The position numbers and the translations under genes are program-made. Under the pieces are notes generated by a model that searched no databases, was not told the origin of the DNA, and worked only from the letters and a program-made list of their open reading frames with translations. From Eubacterium sp. (GTDB taxonomy: Bacteria; Bacillota; Clostridia; Lachnospirales; Lachnospiraceae): a stretch of DNA of 43,274 bases. The DNA lies in NCBI GenBank assembly GCA_016292095.1, contig JAEFAB010000016.1:1-43274 (forward strand), given 5' to 3'. Below are positions 1 through 8,377 of the stretch, one piece after another; position 1 is the stretch's first letter; each line of letters opens with the position of its first letter.

Positions 1-577
1 ATTCCAGAAATTCAATTTCTCTGGTTCGTTTTGCTTCGTCATAATCCAACGATTCCAGTTGTTTCTTCAACCCGGTATATCTGGCGTATTCCTGTTTCAA
101 CGAATCTGCGTAAGCCTTCAATTTTTCACCGGAAAACTGATCCAGAATTTCCATTTGTTTTCTTGGGTAAAGTAAAGACTGGTGCTCGTGTTGTCCATAA
201 ATATCCACTAACAGTGCCATTGCTTTTTTCAAGGTATTTAAATTCACTGTTTCGCCGTTAATTTTTGATACGGAACGGCCATCTGATATTTTTCTGGTTA
301 CAATGACAGTATGGTCATCTTCCATATAAATATCCATTCCCTTAAGGAGTTCAGCTTCCCGTTCACTGACAGAAAAGGTCAGCTCCACCAGAGAATAATC
401 CGTCCCCTGACGAATGAGTTCCTTCGATGCTTTCTGTCCTAAAGCCACATTGACGGAACCTAAAATCAGGGATTTTCCCGCTCCTGTTTCGCCGGTAAAC
501 ACAATCAGACCGTTTTGAAAGTCCACGTCCACTTCTTCAATTAAAGCCAAATTTTTTACGTGTAAATTTTGTAACAT
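1..577 (-). CDS. recN: DNA repair protein RecN, N-terminal part (cut by window edge)
   Basis: SMC-like ATPase that acts at double-strand breaks during recombinational repair. About 192 N-terminal residues are present. They start MLQNLHVKNLALIEEVDVDF, carry a Walker A motif GETGAGKS at about residues 28-35, and the RecN-typical IYGQHEHQSLL at about 125-135, then enter the coiled coil. The C-terminal half lies outside the window. The ATG is preceded by GGAGGATAC. It follows argR by 33 bp on the same strand, the usual argR-recN order in Firmicutes. The assignment is secure; nothing can be said of the missing part. Confidence 0.95.
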   Translation of the reverse strand, partial: MLQNLHVKNLALIEEVDVDFQNGLIVFTGETGAGKSLILGSVNVALGQKASKELIRQGTDYSLVELTFSVSEREAELLKGMDIYMEDDHTVIVTRKISDGRSVSKINGETVNLNTLKKAMALLVDIYGQHEHQSLLYPRKQMEILDQFSGEKLKAYADSLKQEYARYTGLKKQLESLDYDEAKRTREIEFLE

Positions 578-610
578 GTATCCTCCTTCTTGTGTTTCTC
601 TCCAAGCATT

Positions 611-1063
611 TTAACCTTCAATCAGATTGTTTAATTTTGTTTCAATCTGTTGAATCTGTTCCACCTCTTTCACAACGCACATAATGGTATCATCCCCTGC
701 AATACTTCCCAAAATGCCTTCAATTTTCAAAGAGTCTACCGCAGCTGCAACAGCCATGGCAAGTCCGGAACCTGTTTTTATAACAAGAATATTTCCGGCA
801 GATTCCACGGAAATAATTCCGTCTGCCAATACTCTCATATACTTATTGGAAGAGGTCTGGTATTCCATCGTGGAAAGGGCATATTTCTGCTTTCCGTTGG
901 ATGCCGGAACCTTAATGAGCTGAAGCTGCTTCATATCGCGGGATATGGTTGCCTGTGTCACTTCAAACCCTTTTTCCTTTAACTTTTTTACCAGTTCATC
1001 CTGTGTATCTATTTCATAATTGTTGATTATTTCGATAATTGCTTTTTGTCTAACTGATTTCAT
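611..1063 (-). CDS. argR: Arginine repressor ArgR/AhrC
   Basis: Arginine-sensing transcription factor that normally represses arginine synthesis and activates catabolism as a hexamer. The 150 residues match the family length. Residues 1-70 form the winged helix (TQATISRDMKQLQLIK). The C-terminal oligomerisation and arginine-binding domain carries the GSIAGDDT motif near residue 120. The ATG is preceded by AGGAG at good spacing. The gene begins 1 bp after the nadK stop, so it is translated from the same message. No ARG box was sought systematically and no arginine biosynthesis gene lies in the window, so the targets are elsewhere. Confidence 0.95.
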   Translation of the reverse strand: MKSVRQKAIIEIINNYEIDTQDELVKKLKEKGFEVTQATISRDMKQLQLIKVPASNGKQKYALSTMEYQTSSNKYMRVLADGIISVESAGNILVIKTGSGLAMAVAAAVDSLKIEGILGSIAGDDTIMCVVKEVEQIQQIETKLNNLIEG

Positions 1064-1064
1064 A

Positions 1065-1922
1065 TTAATCTCCTATTTTGTCCTTGATTGCCTGCAGGAA
1101 ACTGCTGTCATCTAGCTTTGCAATTTTCGTTTCTTCTTTTGCTTTTCTTACCCGAATAATATCCCCGGAAATAATATCAAAAATACTGTCTCCGTCAAAG
1201 CTGACATTTCTTCGTTCAATCTTTGGATGCTTCGCCTGTCCCACACAGATTTCAAAGACATCCTTTTTGGAAAAGATAATGCTCATATTGCCAATGGTAT
1301 GAGGGCAGATCGGAGTCAAAAGAATCATTTTGGAATCCGGCATTGCCACCGGTCCGCCTGCCGATAAATTATATGCGGTAGAGCCGGTTGGTGTGGCAAG
1401 AATAATTCCGTCTGCCTTATATTTTCCCAATAGCTGATTGTTTACAAAAACATCCAATGTCGTAACTGCAAAATCACCACCGCGATGAATTACAATTTCA
1501 TTGAGCACATTTCCGGAATACACAACCTTCCCCTGACGAATCACTTCTCCTTCCAGCATCATGCGGGATTCAACATGAAAATCGTCTGCAAAAAGTCTGT
1601 CAACAGCTTCTTCCATCTGGTCCTGATGAATCTCCGCCAGAAATCCCAAGGTTCCTTTATTGACACCAATAAATACCACATCTTTGGATTTTAAATCTTT
1701 TGCGGCATGAAGCAAGGTTCCGTCGCCTCCGACGGTAATGACACATTCCACATCTTCCGGTAAATCCATATGATTGACAATCCGATATTCTCCGGTTTCA
1801 TCATCCACATTGTTAAAGAGGGAACACTCACCGCCCTTTGCTACAATGTAGTCCGAAATCTGACGTGCCAGCTGTTCTTTTTCATCTTTGTATTTGTTTG
1901 TGATAATCGCATATTTTTTCAT
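1065..1922 (-). CDS. nadK: NAD kinase
   Basis: ATP- or polyphosphate-dependent NAD kinase making NADP in the cytosol. The GGDGT motif lies at residues 65-69, followed by NEIVIHRGG and TPTGSTAYNLSAGGP, the NAD-binding signature. I chose the ATG at 1922 (MKKYAIITNK, 285 residues) over an in-frame GTG two codons earlier, because GGAG sits 5 nt before the ATG and would overlap the GTG. It lies between tlyA and argR, the common clostridial order; Bacillus subtilis lacks nadK at this place. Together with rex and nnr elsewhere in the window it makes three nicotinamide-cofactor genes. Confidence 0.95.
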   Translation of the reverse strand: MKKYAIITNKYKDEKEQLARQISDYIVAKGGECSLFNNVDDETGEYRIVNHMDLPEDVECVITVGGDGTLLHAAKDLKSKDVVFIGVNKGTLGFLAEIHQDQMEEAVDRLFADDFHVESRMMLEGEVIRQGKVVYSGNVLNEIVIHRGGDFAVTTLDVFVNNQLLGKYKADGIILATPTGSTAYNLSAGGPVAMPDSKMILLTPICPHTIGNMSIIFSKKDVFEICVGQAKHPKIERRNVSFDGDSIFDIISGDIIRVRKAKEETKIAKLDDSSFLQAIKDKIGD

Positions 1923-1946
1923 AAACACTCCGTTCTGTTTACAATC

Positions 1947-2753
1947 CTAATGATCCAAAGACTCATGGGAAGCATTCACCACTTCCACTGAGTTTACTTC
2001 ATTTCCTTCCAGCGTATCTTCCACATCTTTCTGAAGATATAACAAATATTCAATATTTCCTTCCGGTCCTTTTACCGGAGAGTAATCCAGATTCAACACT
2101 TTAAATCCAATGGATTTTGCGTAGTCAATTACCATATCAATTACCTGAATATGAACCTTGCGGTCTCTGACTACTCCTTTTTTCCCAACGTTTTCTCTTC
2201 CGGCCTCAAACTGCGGCTTAATCAGACAGACAATCTGTCCATCTTCTGTTAGCAGTTCCCGTACCGGCAACAACACCTTGGTCAACGAAATAAATGAAAC
2301 ATCAATAGACGCAAATTCAATTGGATCATCAATATCTTCCGGTGTTACGTAACGGATATTGGTACGGTCCATACAGATAACCCTGTCGTCCGTAACCAGT
2401 TTCCATGCCAGCTGTCCGTGTCCCACATCGACGGAATAAACTTTTACAGCTCCGTTTTGAAGCATACAATCCGTAAACCCGCCGGTAGAAGCACCCACGT
2501 CCATACAAATCTTTCCGTCCAGCTCCACACCAAAACATTCCATTGCTTTTTCCAGTTTTAAACCACCGCGACTGACATATTTCAATGTCTTGCCACGTAC
2601 TTCAATCTGCACTTTTTCATCAAAGAAAGTGCCGGCTTTATCTTCTCTTTCATTGTCTACAAAAACAATTCCACTCATAATAATCGCTTTTGCTTTTTCT
2701 CTGGAAGGTGCCAGACCTCTTTTTACCAATAATACATCTAAACGTTCTTTCAT
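1947..2753 (-). CDS. tlyA: TlyA family rRNA (cytidine-2'-O)-methyltransferase
   Basis: 268 residues: an N-terminal S4 RNA-binding domain (about 3-60, LDVLLVKRGLAPSREKAKA), then an FtsJ-type Rossmann methyltransferase with SAM motif DVGASTGGFTDCML near residues 83-96. In Mycobacterium and Campylobacter the family 2'-O-methylates rRNA and affects capreomycin sensitivity; older annotation calls it haemolysin A. The start overlaps the dxs stop (ATGA), so the two are translationally coupled. In Bacillus the orthologue is yqxC at the same place. The role in this organism is inferred from the family. Confidence 0.92.
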   Translation of the reverse strand: MKERLDVLLVKRGLAPSREKAKAIIMSGIVFVDNEREDKAGTFFDEKVQIEVRGKTLKYVSRGGLKLEKAMECFGVELDGKICMDVGASTGGFTDCMLQNGAVKVYSVDVGHGQLAWKLVTDDRVICMDRTNIRYVTPEDIDDPIEFASIDVSFISLTKVLLPVRELLTEDGQIVCLIKPQFEAGRENVGKKGVVRDRKVHIQVIDMVIDYAKSIGFKVLNLDYSPVKGPEGNIEYLLYLQKDVEDTLEGNEVNSVEVVNASHESLDH

Positions 2754-4609
2754 AGCATTCTTTCTTTCACTTTATTATAAATAGATCGGGCATCCATTCC
2801 CAATCGTTCTCTTAACTCAGGGACACTACCATGTTCAACAAACCGGTCTTCAATTGCCATTACTTCCACAAAAGTATCCAGCTGTTTTTCCTCAATATAT
2901 GCCTGAACCATCTGACCGTATCCACCCTGCTTCATGCCTTCTTCCACAACAAGAATATAATCATGTTCTTTTGCAAGATTTGAAATCAGGTCTCCGTCAA
3001 ACGGTTTCAAAAATCTGGCATTGACCAGTGTCGGTGTTAATCCGTCTTTCTTTAACAGTTCCACTGCATTCACAGTTTCTTCCACCATTCCGCCTACGGC
3101 AATAACAGCAGCTTTCTTTCCCTGTTCCATCACTTCGCTTTTTCCGTAAACAAACTCTGAATTTTTCTCGGAGACGTAGGCTTTTCCTCTGCCAAAACGA
3201 ATTGCCAGCGGTCCTTCCACGGAATCTGCAAAATGAAGTGCTGCAATTAATTCATTCATATCTTTCGGAGCAATAATGGTCATATTCGGCATTGCCGAAA
3301 GGAACGAAATATCAAAAACACCCTGATGGGTTTCTCCATCCTGTCCTACCAGACCTGCCCGGTCAATAATCAAACGTACCGGCAGATTCTGCAGACAAAC
3401 ATCATGTAAAATCTGATCGTAAGCTCTCTGATAAAAGGAAGAATAAATGGATATATACGGTTTATAGCCTTTTGCAGCTAAACCTGCCGCAAAGGTAACA
3501 CCATGTTCTTCCGCAATTCCCACATCAAAGAACCGTTCCGGAAACCGTTCATAGAAGCGGTTCAGTCCGGTTCCATCCGGCATAGCCGCCGTAATCGCTA
3601 CAATCTTTTTATCTTTTTCAGCCATCTTCACCAATGTTTTAGAAAAGACATCTGTGTATGACAGCACCTTATTCTGCGATGCCTTTACACCAAAATCCAA
3701 ATCAAAGCAGCCTACGCCGTGATAAAGAGACGGATTCTCTTCTGCAGGCTGATAGCCTTTTCCTTTGATGGTTTTTACGTGAATCAAAATCGGATGGTCG
3801 ATTTTAAATGCACTGTCAAAAATCTTAATCATCTGTTTAATATTGTGCCCATCTACCGGACCAATATAAGTAATTCCCAAATCATCAAACCAGTTGGAAT
3901 CCACAAGCAGACCTTTTACATAGTCTTTTGTATTTTTCACTTTTTTTACAAGGGTATTTCCAACATGAGGAATCTTACTGAGAGACTGTTCAACATCCTC
4001 TTTGAATTCATTATATCGTTCTCCTACACGAAGCTTGTTCAAATAATTTGACATTGCTCCGACGTTTTCGGAAATGGACATGTTATTATCATTTAAAATA
4101 ATGATAAAGTTCTTATGTAACTGGGAAACATTATTCAATGCTTCCAAAGCCATTCCACCGGTTAAAGCACCGTCACCAATCACCGCAACAATCTTTTCTT
4201 TTCCACCGGAAAGTTTTCTGGCAGTCGCCATTCCCAATGCTGCGGAAATGGAAGTTGAGCTGTGTCCTGTATCAAAACTGTCACAGTTACTCTCATGTCG
4301 TTTCGGGAAGCCGCTCATTCCATCCAGTTGTCTCATATTAGCAAAGTCTTCCCGTCTTCCTGTTAACAGTTTATGTGTATATGCCTGATGTCCAACGTCC
4401 CAAACAATCTGGTCTTTTGGAAATTTCATTGTTGCATGCAGAGCAATAGTCAGTTCCACTGCTCCCAGATTGGAAGCTAAATGTCCACCGGTACTGCTGA
4501 CATTTTCCAATAAAAAATCTCTGATTTCCTCTGCCAGTTTGTTATAGTATTTCTTATTGATTCTTCTGACATCATTTGGCTTGTTTATTTTTTCTAATAT
4601 TTTCCCCAT
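2750..4609 (-). CDS. dxs: 1-deoxy-D-xylulose-5-phosphate synthase
   Basis: First enzyme of the MEP isoprenoid pathway: pyruvate plus glyceraldehyde 3-phosphate gives DXP, with thiamine diphosphate as cofactor. The 619 residues are the usual length. The thiamine-diphosphate motif GDGALTGGMALEALNN lies near residue 143, and the transketolase pyrimidine-binding part carries DRAGLVGQDGETHQG near residue 415. The gene lies 17 bp after ispA and overlaps tlyA by 4 bp. With ispA it supplies prenyl diphosphates for quinones, undecaprenyl carrier and sporulation lipids. No anomaly seen. Confidence 0.97.
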   Translation of the reverse strand: MGKILEKINKPNDVRRINKKYYNKLAEEIRDFLLENVSSTGGHLASNLGAVELTIALHATMKFPKDQIVWDVGHQAYTHKLLTGRREDFANMRQLDGMSGFPKRHESNCDSFDTGHSSTSISAALGMATARKLSGGKEKIVAVIGDGALTGGMALEALNNVSQLHKNFIIILNDNNMSISENVGAMSNYLNKLRVGERYNEFKEDVEQSLSKIPHVGNTLVKKVKNTKDYVKGLLVDSNWFDDLGITYIGPVDGHNIKQMIKIFDSAFKIDHPILIHVKTIKGKGYQPAEENPSLYHGVGCFDLDFGVKASQNKVLSYTDVFSKTLVKMAEKDKKIVAITAAMPDGTGLNRFYERFPERFFDVGIAEEHGVTFAAGLAAKGYKPYISIYSSFYQRAYDQILHDVCLQNLPVRLIIDRAGLVGQDGETHQGVFDISFLSAMPNMTIIAPKDMNELIAALHFADSVEGPLAIRFGRGKAYVSEKNSEFVYGKSEVMEQGKKAAVIAVGGMVEETVNAVELLKKDGLTPTLVNARFLKPFDGDLISNLAKEHDYILVVEEGMKQGGYGQMVQAYIEEKQLDTFVEVMAIEDRFVEHGSVPELRERLGMDARSIYNKVKERML

Positions 4610-4626
4610 AATAAAGCCTCTTTCTA

Positions 4627-5529
4627 TTATTTCACTCTATGAATCAGTGCGAGAATTAAATCTCTCAGGAAGGTTATATCCGCCCCGTTTCGTTCACCGA
4701 TATTTTCAAGTAAAAGAATAGCTTCATCAGAATAGTTCTGTACATATTCTTTTGATTTTTCCAGTCCTTCCAAAGTAACAAAGGTTGTTTTGTGATTTTT
4801 CTCATCACTCAACACCGGTTTCCCCAAAACTTCTGTTGTACCGGTAACATCTAAAATATCATCCTGCACCTGAAATGCCATTCCGATATTTTCTGCAATT
4901 TTTTCCAGGTCTTTCAAATCCTGCTCTTTGGCACCGGCTAAAATTCCTCCGGAAACCATGGATGCTTCAATCAACGCTGCTGTTTTTAATTTATGAATGA
5001 ACTTAATCATATCCAAAGGCATCTCTTTATTTTCGTTGAGAACATCCACTGTCTGTCCGCCAACCATTCCGTACACACCGGCTTTCTTTGCAATGTAAGC
5101 CATCGCCTTTGCAGCCTGTCCTGTTTCATCACTTTCAACCACAGCAGTACTCATAACTTCATATGCATAGTTCAGCAAAGCATCTCCCGCCAGAATTCCC
5201 ATATCTTCTCCATACACGGCATGGGTTGTTTTCTTTCCTCTGCGGTACAAATCATTGTCCATTGCAGGCAAATCATCATGAACCAGAGAATAGGTGTGAA
5301 TCATTTCCATGGCAGCCATAAAAGGATAAACCTTCTTTTCGCAATCCGAAAACAAGCGGAAGCTTTCCAAAAGAAGCATTGGACGAAGTCTCTTTCCCCC
5401 TGCATTCAGGCTGTAATTCATTGCTTCGAAAATCAATTTCTGATGGCCTTCCTCTTTCGGTTCAAAATCCACAATCAGTTCTTCGATTTCTTTTACTTTG
5501 TTTGTCAATTCTTCATTAAAATTATACAT
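4627..5529 (-). CDS. ispA: Polyprenyl (farnesyl/geranylgeranyl) diphosphate synthase
   Basis: Head-to-tail prenyltransferase that condenses IPP with allylic diphosphates. The first Asp-rich motif DDLPAMD lies at residues 85-91 and the second, DDILD, near residue 224. The ATG at 5529 (MYNFNEELTN, 300 residues) is preferred over a GTG two codons upstream, because GAGGAAA stands 6-9 nt before the ATG. The start overlaps the xseB stop. Product chain length (C15 or C20) cannot be decided by eye. It lies between xseB and dxs as in Bacillus (yqiD). Confidence 0.93.
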   Translation of the reverse strand: MYNFNEELTNKVKEIEELIVDFEPKEEGHQKLIFEAMNYSLNAGGKRLRPMLLLESFRLFSDCEKKVYPFMAAMEMIHTYSLVHDDLPAMDNDLYRRGKKTTHAVYGEDMGILAGDALLNYAYEVMSTAVVESDETGQAAKAMAYIAKKAGVYGMVGGQTVDVLNENKEMPLDMIKFIHKLKTAALIEASMVSGGILAGAKEQDLKDLEKIAENIGMAFQVQDDILDVTGTTEVLGKPVLSDEKNHKTTFVTLEGLEKSKEYVQNYSDEAILLLENIGERNGADITFLRDLILALIHRVK

Positions 5530-5725
5530 TTGCACTTTCCTCTTCGATGATTAACATTTCTTTCTCAATCTTTTCAATCTGATCATTACAATCTTTCACC
5601 AATTCTAATCCTTTTTTGTAATAGTCAAAGGACTGGCTCAATGTAATTTCTTCAGACTGCATTTCGGAAATAATATGATTAATCTCTTCAAAGTTTTCTT
5701 CAATTGTTTTATTCTTCTCTGCCAT
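5522..5725 (-). CDS. xseB: Exodeoxyribonuclease VII small subunit
   Basis: 67-residue all-helical small subunit of exonuclease VII, which degrades single-stranded DNA with XseA. The sequence from MAEKNKTIEENFEEI through SQSFDYYKKGLELVKDC fits the family. The ATG at 5725 is chosen over an earlier in-frame codon inside xseA, because GGAGAAAACT directly precedes it and the resulting length is typical. The first 17 nt overlap the xseA 3' end and the stop overlaps the ispA start, so three genes are tightly coupled. Confidence 0.93.
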   Translation of the reverse strand: MAEKNKTIEENFEEINHIISEMQSEEITLSQSFDYYKKGLELVKDCNDQIEKIEKEMLIIEEESANV

Positions 5726-6992
5726 AGTTTTCTCCTTCTGTTTGCAAGACTTTTGCCCGGATTTTTCCATCTCTCATAATCATGTTTAATTCACTTTCCG
5801 GAGCAATCTGTTTCACCGATAAGACCGGTTTGCCATCCCGGCTTTCCACATATGCAAATCCTTTGGATATTTTTTCCAAAGGAGACATTCCCTTCAGTTT
5901 TTCCGCCATCAGGGCCAGGCGTTGTTTTCTGTCCCGATAAATCTCCTGATAGGATTCTTTCAGTTTTGTCTCTTTCAACGGCAAATCCATTCGCATGGTA
6001 TCCAGTTTTACGCGAATCTCTTCCTGCATCTTTGTCTGCAGATCTGCAAGATACTGTTTCTTCGTTAAAAGCTGATGTTGTGGGCTGTAACGTCCCAACT
6101 GATTTTCCAGACTCACGCATTTCTCTCTGGACAATTCAATTTTATTTTTTAACTGACGGTAAAGGATTCCCTTTGCAGCCTCACAATTAGCCGTAAACTT
6201 GTCGTATTCAAAATTTGCCAGTTCCGCAGCTGCTGATGGTGTTGCCGCTCTCTGGTCTGCTACAAAATCAGCAATGGTTACATCCGTCTCATGTCCTACA
6301 GCGGAAATAATCGGGGTATTGCAGTTGAAAATTGCTTTTGCCACAATTTCTTCATTAAACGCCCAAAGGTCTTCAATAGAACCTCCGCCTCGGCCTACAA
6401 TAATCACATCCAGATTCATTTCATCCAGACAGCGGATTCCGTTGACAATATCCTTTGCCGCTCCTTCTCCCTGAACCAGACATGGATACAGTACCAGTTG
6501 AACATAGGGATTTCGTCGTTTACTGACAGTAATAATATCCTGAATTGCCGCACCGGTTTTAGCGGTACAGACTCCGATTTTCATAGCGTATGACGGAATG
6601 CTCTTTTTGTACATCGGATCAAACAATCCCATGTCAGCCAGTTCCTGCTTCAACTGCTCAAACCGCTGATACAACAGACCGGTTCCTTCCAGTTCAATGC
6701 GTCTGGCATAAATCTGATACTTGCCGTCACGCTCATAAACACTGACACTGCCAAATACAACAACCGTCTGTCCTTCTTCCATCTGAAACTGAAGGCCGCG
6801 ACGGTTTCCTGCAAACATCACTGCCTGAATCACTCCGCTTTTATCTTTCAGACTAAAGTAGATATGGCCGGAGGTATGGTATTTGCAGTTGCTGACTTCG
6901 CCTTTAATATAAATATTCTTTAAAACGAAGTCCTGTTCAAACATGTTTTTAATATAATTATTTACTTGTGCTACAGAATAAACTGATTCCAT
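5709..6992 (-). CDS. xseA: Exodeoxyribonuclease VII large subunit
   Basis: 427 residues, catalytic subunit of exonuclease VII. An N-terminal OB-fold (about 1-100, with VSNCKYHTSGHIYFSLKD) is followed by the central nuclease domain containing GRGGGSIEDLWAFNEE near residues 200-215 and SAVGHETDVT, then a long coiled coil (about 260-400) to which XseB binds. It begins 20 bp after nusB. In Bacillus folD lies between nusB and xseA; here it is absent. Family assignment is certain. Confidence 0.96.
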   Translation of the reverse strand: MESVYSVAQVNNYIKNMFEQDFVLKNIYIKGEVSNCKYHTSGHIYFSLKDKSGVIQAVMFAGNRRGLQFQMEEGQTVVVFGSVSVYERDGKYQIYARRIELEGTGLLYQRFEQLKQELADMGLFDPMYKKSIPSYAMKIGVCTAKTGAAIQDIITVSKRRNPYVQLVLYPCLVQGEGAAKDIVNGIRCLDEMNLDVIIVGRGGGSIEDLWAFNEEIVAKAIFNCNTPIISAVGHETDVTIADFVADQRAATPSAAAELANFEYDKFTANCEAAKGILYRQLKNKIELSREKCVSLENQLGRYSPQHQLLTKKQYLADLQTKMQEEIRVKLDTMRMDLPLKETKLKESYQEIYRDRKQRLALMAEKLKGMSPLEKISKGFAYVESRDGKPVLSVKQIAPESELNMIMRDGKIRAKVLQTEGENYGREE

Positions 6993-7012
6993 AAAACACC
7001 TTCTCTTTCAAG

Positions 7013-7468
7013 CTACTTTTTTAAGAATTTTGCTAAAACACCGTTGATAAATTTCGAAGAATCATCGGTACCGTATTTCTTTGCCAGTTCTACCGCCTGA
7101 TCTACAGCAACTCGTTCCGGCACACTTTCATCATAATGGATTTCAAAATATGCCAGACGCAAAATCGTTAAATCAATCTTTGACATTCTGTCGGTAGTCC
7201 ATTTTTCAGCAGCATTATTAATCGCCAAATCAATTTCTTCAATATGCTCTCCGATTTCCAATAAACGACCTTTAATAAATTCCTTGTCCTTCTTTGAAAT
7301 CGGATATTCCAAATCTTCCAAATTAAAATCCTGTAATTCTTCAATATCTTCCAGGTTTTCCATCTTTTCCAGATAACGATCTACCTGGGTATCTAATTCC
7401 TCTTCTTCGTGAAAATCACTTAAGTACAGTAAACGAAATGTATTTTCTCTCAATAATGCTCTTTTCAT
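7013..7468 (-). CDS. nusB: Transcription antitermination factor NusB
   Basis: 151-residue all-alpha RNA-binding protein of the rRNA antitermination complex (with NusE/S10). N-terminal MKRALLRENTFRLLYLSDF and C-terminal VAVDQAVELAKKYGTDDSSK are characteristic; in the latter part WTTDRMSKIDLTILRLAYFE is the best-conserved stretch. An acidic insertion (about residues 20-50) is common in clostridial members. GGAGG precedes the ATG. A terminator-like hairpin (7497-7524) stands between it and the Asp23-family gene, so nusB may be expressed by read-through or from a promoter I did not find. Confidence 0.95.
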   Translation of the reverse strand: MKRALLRENTFRLLYLSDFHEEEELDTQVDRYLEKMENLEDIEELQDFNLEDLEYPISKKDKEFIKGRLLEIGEHIEEIDLAINNAAEKWTTDRMSKIDLTILRLAYFEIHYDESVPERVAVDQAVELAKKYGTDDSSKFINGVLAKFLKK

Positions 7469-7496
7469 AGTTCCTCCTAAATCTTTACCTCTATCA

Positions 7497-7524
7497 ACAA
7501 AAAAGGGCGCCTATCCAGACACCC
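7497..7524 (-). terminator. Rho-independent terminator or attenuator between the Asp23-family gene and nusB
   Basis: On the minus strand GGGTGTC pairs with GGCGCCC (7 bp including two G-U pairs) across a 6-nt loop, followed by TTTTTTG. It lies 14 bp after the Asp23-family stop and about 30 bp before the nusB start, so it probably lowers expression of nusB and the genes after it relative to the upstream gene. Confidence 0.75.
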
Positions 7525-7538
7525 TTAACAAACACTAA

Positions 7539-7910
7539 CTAATTTGATGCTACGCTTGAAATGTATACATTAACATTTGCAACTTCCATGCCGGTCATAT
7601 TTTCCAATGTACTCTTTACTTTATCCTGTACCTTCTTAGATACAGCCAGAATGTTTACGTTCATCTTTAACACAATTGATAAATCAATCATCACTGAATT
7701 TTCAGCAACATCAACGCGAACACCCTTTGATAACTTCTTCATTCCCAACTTTGAAATCAGTTCGGAAGTAATGTTCCCTGCCATGGCAAGAACACCGTCA
7801 ACTTCTGTAGCTGCCATCGCTGAAATCACAGCTAAAACATCATCACTGATGTGAACCTCTCCCAATTCAGAATGGTCGTATATTTTATAAGTTGTTCTCT
7901 GTCCGTCCAT
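7539..7910 (-). CDS. yqhY: Asp23/Gls24 family protein (YqhY-like)
   Basis: 123-residue cytosolic protein of the Asp23/Gls24 family (Pfam Asp23, formerly DUF322). The family pattern is visible: GEVHISDDVLAVISAMAATE, then GVLAMAG, then KGVRVDV and LSIVLKMNVNI, ending VNVYISSV. The position beside nusB matches Bacillus subtilis yqhY, whose loss has been linked to disturbed acetyl-CoA carboxylase and lipid metabolism; the biochemical role is unsettled. AGGAGG precedes the ATG, and a good sigma-A promoter lies just upstream. Confidence 0.88.
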   Translation of the reverse strand: MDGQRTTYKIYDHSELGEVHISDDVLAVISAMAATEVDGVLAMAGNITSELISKLGMKKLSKGVRVDVAENSVMIDLSIVLKMNVNILAVSKKVQDKVKSTLENMTGMEVANVNVYISSVASN

Positions 7911-7941
7911 AAAAGCCTCCTAAAATTAAAAATCTTGTTAC

Positions 7942-7970
7942 ATTATACCATTGATCCTGATATTTTACAA
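7942..7970 (-). promoter_or_regulatory. Sigma-A promoter of the Asp23-nusB operon
   Basis: On the minus strand TTGTAA, a 17-bp spacer and TATAAT are followed about 32 bp later by the Asp23-family start. The -10 is perfect and the -35 matches 4 of 6. It lies directly after the stop of the acyl-carrier-like gene, so the operon has its own start. Confidence 0.7.
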
Positions 7971-7975
7971 TGTAT

Positions 7976-8194
7976 TTACTGAAGACTTTCAATCATTTCG
8001 ATGATTGCATCAATACTTTCAAAATTTTCTTCTGAACGTTCATTTTCGCCGATTTCCACACGAAATCTCTGTTCCAATTCATCAATGAACGCATCAAAAT
8101 CATCCTCTTCCATATCCTCTATTAAATTAAACTCTTCATCCGTGTCAATATACGGACAAACCATATTCAAAATATCAATAATTCTGTCTCTCAT
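7976..8194 (-). CDS. Acyl-carrier-protein-like protein lacking the attachment serine
   Basis: 72-residue acidic protein with the length and pattern of an acyl carrier protein. NLIEDMEEDDFDAFIDELEQ (residues 23-42) lines up with the ACP core (LIEDLG-DSLD-VELIMALE), and VEIGENERSEENFESIDAII lines up with helix III and IV. The serine that carries 4'-phosphopantetheine corresponds to Asp32 (D-D-F instead of D-S-L). It therefore cannot be loaded in the usual way. AGAGAGGTAGAAGA precedes the ATG. No fatty-acid or polyketide gene is adjacent. It may be a structural or regulatory ACP homologue; the function is unknown. Homology is by eye. Confidence 0.65.
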   Translation of the reverse strand: MRDRIIDILNMVCPYIDTDEEFNLIEDMEEDDFDAFIDELEQRFRVEIGENERSEENFESIDAIIEMIESLQ

Positions 8195-8285
8195 TCTTCT
8201 ACCTCTCTAGTTCTGTTTAATATTTATGAAATGTGTTAAAAATTTGATGTTGTTTATTAAAATATGTTTACCATAGAATACTATT

Positions 8286-8339
8286 TAATGCAATATGCAT
8301 TTATTCAAAATTGCATTACATTTTGTTTCGTGATATAAT
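8286..8339 (+). promoter_or_regulatory. Promoter and candidate operator of the DtxR-family gene
   Basis: TTGCAT (8311-8316), a 17-bp spacer and TATAAT (8334-8339) lie 38 bp before the start codon. Two dyads overlap the area: TAATGCAA (8286-8293) with TTGCATTA (8311-8318), which includes the -35, and a tight ATGCA-ATA-TGCAT palindrome at 8288-8300. This is where an autoregulatory metal repressor would be expected to bind. The promoter is convincing; the operator is inference. Confidence 0.65.
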
Positions 8340-8377
8340 TTACCCAATACAATTCGTGTAAAAAGAAAGGAATTATT

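Noticed and set aside
31-261. Open frame on the plus strand over recN
   Set aside because: It lies on the opposite strand of a clear RecN N-terminal sequence and has no ribosome site or recognisable product.
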